Of a DNA stretch of 64,000 nt, positions 59,725-64,000 are shown piece by piece (position 1 is the stretch's first letter; every line of letters starts with the position of its first letter). Origin of the DNA: Acidiferrimicrobium sp. IK (GTDB lineage: Bacteria > Actinomycetota > Acidimicrobiia > Acidimicrobiales > Palsa-688); contig NZ_JAIMCB010000006.1 of assembly GCF_025499425.1 (NCBI RefSeq), positions 186,001 through 250,000 of the forward strand, in the 5' to 3' direction. A program made the translations under genes and the position numbers. Below the pieces are notes generated by a model that was not told the origin of the DNA, did not search any database, and worked only from the letters and a program-made list of their open reading frames with translations.

Positions 59725-60687
59725 TCACAGCAGCGCGTGCTGCTCTGCCACACGACCGCAGACCTCGTCCCAGGTAGGAAGCGGTCCGGCGCCGAAGTAC
59801 AGCTCGGGCATGGTCGACTCGTAGGCGGCTCGGAGCCGGGTCGAGATGTCGCTGGTCGGATCGAATGCCGGGCAGCTGGCAAAGCCGCCCGCCGGGCGAA
59901 CCTCGATGCCGTCGCCGCCGAAGAAGGCCCGGTTGATCTCCTCGACGCTGCGCATCACCTGTTCGGTCTGATCTCGATCCGCGAGCAGGTCGAGCACCTG
60001 TCGGTCCCCCATGAGCTGGTAGACGTCGTAGAAGTGCCGGCCGCTGCGCCGGTCGATCGACCCGCCGGTGCCGGCGGCGAGCTGCTGGGCCAGGGCGTGG
60101 ATGAGGACGAGCTTTTCGAGGAGGGTGCGTCCCGGATGAAGAACGGCGACCTCGAACGGCTTCAGGTCGTCGAACTCGCCGAGGTCGGTCCCAGCGGCCT
60201 CGAGCACATCGCCGAGGAGGGAGCTGATCGGCACGGGCGCGTGGGGATGGGGCCCTCCCCGGACACCCATCTCGAGGAGCACGCTGGTGCGGATGAGCGC
60301 GGTCGGCGCTCGGGTGGCGGGGTAGGCGATCTCGTAGGAGCGGTGCCGGCCGGTCTCGCTTCCTCCGACCCCAACGGCGGAGCCGCCGACACCGGTGGCC
60401 GATGCGTCGGCCATGGCCTTCATGAGCCTGTCGGTCGTCCCACGCCCCCGCTCTCCCGGCAGGACGAGGACGTCGATATCTTCGGAGAATCGCTCCACCA
60501 ACCGGTAGCCCTTGGAAAGGCTGGTGCCGCCTTTGAAGATGAAGTCACCGCCGAAGTCACGGCCGAGCAGACGGAGGACCTGGCTGACCCAGTAGTCCTT
60601 CTCGACCGCGGTGGGGCTGATCCCGAGCCGCTCGGCGGCGGCGTCGAGCGTCGGGGCGAACTCACCCAGGTCAGCGAAGCGGGCCAC
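59725..60687 (-). CDS. AbiEii/AbiGii nucleotidyltransferase toxin
   Basis: The 320-aa protein has the DUF1814 nucleotidyltransferase core: EKDYWVSQVLRLLGRDFGGD, FKGGTSLSKGYRLVERFSEDID with GGTSLSK and the DxD acidic pair, and TLLEKLVLIHALAQQL. AbiEii toxins add pyrimidines to tRNA 3' ends and arrest growth, serving phage defence. GTG 60687 lies four bases after the antitoxin stop, in the usual AbiEi-AbiEii order. Confidence 0.88.
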   Translation of the reverse strand: MARFADLGEFAPTLDAAAERLGISPTAVEKDYWVSQVLRLLGRDFGGDFIFKGGTSLSKGYRLVERFSEDIDVLVLPGERGRGTTDRLMKAMADASATGVGGSAVGVGGSETGRHRSYEIAYPATRAPTALIRTSVLLEMGVRGGPHPHAPVPISSLLGDVLEAAGTDLGEFDDLKPFEVAVLHPGRTLLEKLVLIHALAQQLAAGTGGSIDRRSGRHFYDVYQLMGDRQVLDLLADRDQTEQVMRSVEEINRAFFGGDGIEVRPAGGFASCPAFDPTSDISTRLRAAYESTMPELYFGAGPLPTWDEVCGRVAEQHALL

Positions 60688-60691
60688 CGCC

Positions 60692-61378
60692 TCAGCCGGC
60701 GAGGGCTGGATCGCGGCGGACGGACCGGCTGCGCGCCGGGCGGACGACGTCGGTCATGTCCGCCCGTCCGAGCGCGGCGAGGAGGCGGCGCAGCCGCTCG
60801 CGGACCCGGGGCGGCTCGGTATCCGACGCCCGAGCGACCCGGTCGAGGCGGACCGTGCCATCGTTGGCGAGCCGAGCGATCCGCGCGACGGCATCGACGG
60901 GGGGGACCTCCACGAGGCCGTCCCAGTCCCGCAACACTTCCAACAGCGCGACCTCGGTCGGGCGCAGCCGCTCGTCGCGACGCTTGGTGCTGGCCGCCCG
61001 GCTGACGTAGCGGACAGAGCCGGGACTGCGAGGTGATCTGCCCGGAACGGCGACCGCCTCCCGGCGGGCCACCTGGGTGGACAGGCCGAGCGCCACGGCG
61101 GCGCTCCATCCGGCCGGACCGGAGCCCCTCCCGCCCGTGACCGCGCTGGCGAGGCGACCCGCCGGCGGGGGAGCCATGCCAAGCCGGGTCGGCGTGCCGC
61201 GCCAGTACAGGCCACGCCGGACACGGCGTACCTCCCCGGAACGGGCCATCCGCGACAGGGCTTGGGCGACCGCGTCGGGGGAGCCGGCGAAGTCCTCGGG
61301 ACGCCAGAAACGGTCCCGCGAGGCGAGGACCCGCTTGCGGACCTCCGGTGCCACGCTCGTCGTGCTCATGGTCGACAT
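60692..61378 (-). CDS. AbiEi-like antitoxin
   Basis: The 228-aa protein has an N-terminal winged helix-like stretch (RVLASRDRFWRPEDFAGSPD, ALSRMARSGEVRRVRRGLYW), a central GWSAAVALGLSTQV and a C-terminal helical part (LRDWDGLVEVPPVDAVARIA). This is the AbiEi/DUF6088-type antitoxin, which represses the operon and neutralises the toxin. Gene order and spacing to the toxin support it. Confidence 0.83.
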   Translation of the reverse strand: MSTMSTTSVAPEVRKRVLASRDRFWRPEDFAGSPDAVAQALSRMARSGEVRRVRRGLYWRGTPTRLGMAPPPAGRLASAVTGGRGSGPAGWSAAVALGLSTQVARREAVAVPGRSPRSPGSVRYVSRAASTKRRDERLRPTEVALLEVLRDWDGLVEVPPVDAVARIARLANDGTVRLDRVARASDTEPPRVRERLRRLLAALGRADMTDVVRPARSRSVRRDPALAG

Positions 61379-61430
61379 CGTACCAGCAGTGTCGGCAAAG
61401 CGATACGCGAAGTTGACAACCTAGTGCCTC

Positions 61431-62408
61431 TCACGCCGCCGGGTCGGTGACGCCGACGACGACGTCGGTCCCCCAGGACGCCCCTGGGGTAGTCGGCGTG
61501 GCCTCGACCCGGACGTCCGCGCCGGTGTGAGGGGCATCGACCATCTGGCCGTTGCCGACGTAGATGCCGACGTGGGTGACGTCGCTCGGTCCGCCGCCGA
61601 AGAAGATCAGGTCACCTGGCTCGACGGGGTTGCCGGGTCCGAGCTTGGTCGTGCGGTCGTACTGGTCCTGGGCGACCCGGGGAAGGCTGATCCCGGCCAC
61701 CTTGTAGGCGGCCTGGACCAGTCCGGAGCAGTCGAAGCCGACACCGGGGGTCTCGCCGCCCCAGATGTAGGGGGTGCCGACCTGGGCGAGGGCCCAGTCG
61801 ACGGCGACGCCTCCGGCGGTGCCCGCGGCGACGGTCTGGGCCTGGGTCTGGCCGTAGGTCTGTGCGAGGGACATGACCTCGCTGACGTACCAGGTCGCGT
61901 GGTTGTAGTCGAAGATGGCCTGGTTGAGATTGGCGCCGTTGGCCGCGCCGTTGGCGCACAGCATCCGGGCCGCCGCGTACACCGCGTCGGTCGGGTCGTA
62001 GGGCGACGGCGGGGCTGCCCCGCCGGGCGGGACCGGTTGGTCGTATTCAGCGAACGTGGAGGCGAGCTCCTGCATGTCACCTTCCGCACCGGCCGAGTTT
62101 GCGCCCGAGTGGACCCCGGGGAGAGTGGAGGTGCCGTTTCCGGATTCGACGGTGCCGATAGCGGCGAGCACGGTCCAGGGGAGCCCCGGGCAGGTGGTAG
62201 CGGCCTGCTGGTAGAGGGCGAGCATCGCCGGGGGAATGGCGCTCGTGGCGCTCGCCGAAGGGGCCGCTGCTCCGCCGCCGAGGAGCGAGGCGATCCCCGC
62301 CCCCGCTCCTGCGGCGAGGAGCGCGACGAGGAGGCACAGCCCGCCGGCCACGGCAGCGAGCTTGGTGGCCAACCCGGAGGCGGCGCTGTCGTCGAGGGCG
62401 ATGCTCAC
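61431..62408 (-). CDS. lytic protein: lysozyme-like domain plus NlpC/P60
   Basis: The 325-aa protein from GTG 62408 has an N-terminal membrane anchor (LAAVAGGLCLLVALLAAGAG), a lysozyme-like domain with Glu in WTVLAAIGTVESGNGTST, and a C-terminal NlpC/P60 (C40) peptidase with Cys in VGFDCSGLVQ and His in DVTHVGIYVGNG. Such two-domain muralytic enzymes (VirB1-like) open peptidoglycan for conjugation machines. Overlaps the replication-relaxation gene by 4 bp. Confidence 0.85.
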   Translation of the reverse strand: MSIALDDSAASGLATKLAAVAGGLCLLVALLAAGAGAGIASLLGGGAAAPSASATSAIPPAMLALYQQAATTCPGLPWTVLAAIGTVESGNGTSTLPGVHSGANSAGAEGDMQELASTFAEYDQPVPPGGAAPPSPYDPTDAVYAAARMLCANGAANGANLNQAIFDYNHATWYVSEVMSLAQTYGQTQAQTVAAGTAGGVAVDWALAQVGTPYIWGGETPGVGFDCSGLVQAAYKVAGISLPRVAQDQYDRTTKLGPGNPVEPGDLIFFGGGPSDVTHVGIYVGNGQMVDAPHTGADVRVEATPTTPGASWGTDVVVGVTDPAA

Positions 62409-63535
62409 GCGCCAGCGAGGGACAGCTCGACCAGGCGGACGCGTGCCGTGCCGGTGGACCTCGCGGGGAGCCACACCGGGCCGTCTGGTGCGCCACGGCC
62501 GGCCCGGGCGGTGGTGGCGACCGGGACGACCGGGTGGCGGAGCACCCGGCGGGCCTCGGCCTCACGGCGCGGGCTCGGGAAGCTGAACAGGACCCAGTTC
62601 GGATGCCCTGCGGCGGCGGCGAGGCGGGCGTAGCCGTCGAGCTTTCGGGCGAGGCGCTCCAGGCGTTCGGTGCCGTTGTCGTACTCGATGAGGAACGGCA
62701 GGCTCGTCGCGTGGTCGGTCCACACCCCGTAGCCGTCGGGTCGGACGACCTCGCCCCACTCCGCGGCGCAGCGCCGCTCGGACCACCACTGTTCGAGCCG
62801 GCAGCCTTCCCGGGCGCGCGCCGAGCGGGCGAGGGCGCAGAAGAGGCCGTTGGTGCCCACGAGATGGGCAAGGCGCTGGCTGGCGGCGAGGTCGTAGACG
62901 AGGCGGCGGCGCCAGGCGAGGTCGGCCACCTCGACGCCGTGCTCGGCGGCTATGAGGGCGGCGCCGAGCGGGCCGAGGACCCAGTGGAAGGGGACCGGGC
63001 TGCCACCGCGCCGTGGTCGGAAGCGATCGAGGACGTCGAGGGCGTACAGCTCGGCGAGGCGCATCCGGGCCCGGCGCTCCCCGGTGAAGCAGACGTCGGC
63101 GACCTGGGAGCTGGTGAGCACCCGGTGGTCGTCGAGGAGGCGGCACAGATGGCGGTCGCGTTCGGTAAGCCGGCCGAGGACGGGGAGCAGCCGGGAGTCG
63201 AGGTCCCGCCAGCCACGGCGGCTGGTGTCGCTCGGCCCGCTGCGATGCGGAGCGCCGTCGGGCTGTGGCGAGAGGCGATGCGGAGCGCCGGACGGCGCCG
63301 GACCACCTGCCGAGACGGATGCGGGCGGGAGCCGAGCTGCCGAGGACCGAGTCGTCGACGACCGAGCGGCGCTGGCTGGAGCTGCCGGCGATGCCGGTGA
63401 TACCGGAGCGGATAGACCAGCTGCCGGCGTGAGCGGCCCAGCGGCTCCAGCCGAGTCCGACCCAGTGCCAGCCGACGCAGTACCAGCCGACCCAGTGCAG
63501 ACCGGCCCCCGGCCGGCATCATCGACCACGCTCAC
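62405..63535 (-). CDS. replication-relaxation family protein
   Basis: The 376-aa protein has an Ala/Ser/Pro-rich N-terminal ~110 residues and then the replication-relaxation domain (RLTERDRHLCRLLDDHRVLT, RMRLAELYALDVLDRFRPRR, RPDGYGVWTDHATSLPFLIEY with EYDNGTERLERLARKL). Such proteins occur on actinobacterial plasmids and integrative elements and may initiate transfer or replication. GTG 63535 overlaps the upstream gene by 4 bp (GTGA) and the stop overlaps the NlpC/P60 gene. Confidence 0.83.
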   Translation of the reverse strand: MSVVDDAGRGPVCTGSAGTASAGTGSDSAGAAGPLTPAAGLSAPVSPASPAAPASAARSSTTRSSAARLPPASVSAGGPAPSGAPHRLSPQPDGAPHRSGPSDTSRRGWRDLDSRLLPVLGRLTERDRHLCRLLDDHRVLTSSQVADVCFTGERRARMRLAELYALDVLDRFRPRRGGSPVPFHWVLGPLGAALIAAEHGVEVADLAWRRRLVYDLAASQRLAHLVGTNGLFCALARSARAREGCRLEQWWSERRCAAEWGEVVRPDGYGVWTDHATSLPFLIEYDNGTERLERLARKLDGYARLAAAAGHPNWVLFSFPSPRREAEARRVLRHPVVPVATTARAGRGAPDGPVWLPARSTGTARVRLVELSLAGA

Positions 63536-63999
63536 ACCCCCCTACCCCTTGAGTCCGCCGGCGCGGTGGAGCCCTCTCCGGCGCCGTGTGCTGGTGGTTC
63601 AGCCGGTCCCGAGGGCTCCGATCCAGGTCGGAGCCCCTCGTGGAGCCCCTGACGGAGCCCGTTATGGAGCCCCTCGTGGAGCCCCTGTTCGACGTCGCCC
63701 GCTCCGGCCCGTGACTCGGCCTGTCGGGCGGCTCGGGCGGCCCGTGCAGCGGCGATGGCGGTGACCGTGCCGGCGCTGTCGTTGCTCTCGCCCTCGGCGG
63801 TGGCGGTACGCGTGCCGGCGGGAAGCGTGCGTCCGGCGAGGGGCTTCGTGCCCTCGGGCCGGGGCCGGTGATGCGCAGCCCGGTTGGCGGCGCGGACCGC
63901 GTCGGCCCGGCCGGGCTGGGGTGGTGGTGCGGGTCGGGTGCGAAGGGTGAAGGCGGGGGTCTCCTCGCCGCCGACGACGAGGCGTGCCGCCGCGACATA
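63532..63999 (-). CDS. C-terminal fragment of an upstream conjugation-type protein
   Basis: A frame of 155 codons is open to the window edge and ends in a TGA overlapping the replication-relaxation start (GTGA). It begins YVAAARLVVGGEETPAFTLR, followed by an Ala/Arg-rich stretch and a Gly-Leu repeat (EQGLHEGLHNGLRQGLHEGL). By position this should be the end of a conjugative ATPase or coupling protein, but no motif proves it. Confidence 0.5.
   Translation of the reverse strand, partial: YVAAARLVVGGEETPAFTLRTRPAPPPQPGRADAVRAANRAAHHRPRPEGTKPLAGRTLPAGTRTATAEGESNDSAGTVTAIAAARAARAARQAESRAGAGDVEQGLHEGLHNGLRQGLHEGLRPGSEPSGPAEPPAHGAGEGSTAPADSRGRGV
63630..63689 (+). repeat. 12-bp tandem repeat (five copies) coding a Gly-Leu repeat
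   Basis: Five copies of GGAGCCCCTnnn (one with GGAGCCCGTTAT) run in tandem. On the minus strand they encode a four-residue repeat with G-L and a charged or polar residue, ending the fragment at 63532. Confidence 0.8.
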
Positions 64000-64000
64000 C

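Overview
The window is high-GC DNA with short intergenic gaps, frequent GTG/TTG starts and many 4-bp stop/start overlaps (GTGA, ATGA). A UPF0182 membrane protein, a DivIVA protein, a WhiB protein, an HspR-like MerR regulator and a Tad pilus locus point to an actinobacterium. A sulfocyanin-like copper lipoprotein and sulfur-handling genes make an Acidimicrobiia-type host plausible (inference).

1-16.5 kb looks like ordinary chromosome: a 5'-truncated sensor kinase, a DivIVA protein with an unusual C-terminus, UPF0182, AlkB, Hsp20 plus MerR regulator, an aldo/keto reductase, trehalose-6-phosphate synthase, a crotonase, an acyltransferase fused to an esterase, a double-hotdog thioesterase and an MFS exporter. 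It ends at an initiator tRNA-fMet gene.

16.5-44.5 kb looks like a genomic island at the 3' end of that tRNA. The last 14 bases of the tRNA, followed by a similar ~250-bp stretch, recur at 44440-44700. No intact integrase was found. The island carries a sulfide/persulfide system: a CstR-type repressor (dithiol, no copper His), a CstB-like persulfide dioxygenase-rhodanese protein, DsrE-like proteins, a rhodanese, thioredoxin, DUF302, an MMPL exporter with a perfect 28-bp palindromic operator, and a molybdopterin oxidoreductase with a ferredoxin-NrfD fusion. Four SAM methyltransferases, hemerythrin, CtaG/DUF2243, a CLC channel and a five-gene aldolase/CMD/methyltransferase/MarR/rhodanese operon lie among them. 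Decay is common: cytochrome bd remnants, a dead transposase, a response-regulator remnant and a PIN remnant. A ~1.3-kb segment (methyltransferase, small membrane protein, DsrE, rhodanese end) is present twice, at 17.5-18.8 and 41.7-42.95 kb; the second copy is partly decayed, but its membrane-protein/DsrE pair is intact.

44.9-47.4 kb holds a TetR regulator divergent from a membrane protein, and an HxlR regulator. 47.5-59.1 kb is a compact Tad/Flp-type pilus locus: lipoprotein, secreted protein, SAF/CpaB-like, TadZ-like, TadA, TadB, TadC, small pilin, three TadE/G-like proteins, a transmembrane LysM-SARP protein and prepilin peptidase. 59.1-64 kb, on the other strand, looks like part of a conjugative element: a resolvase-like protein without its serine, an AbiE toxin-antitoxin pair, an NlpC/P60 lytic enzyme, a replication-relaxation protein and the end of an upstream gene.
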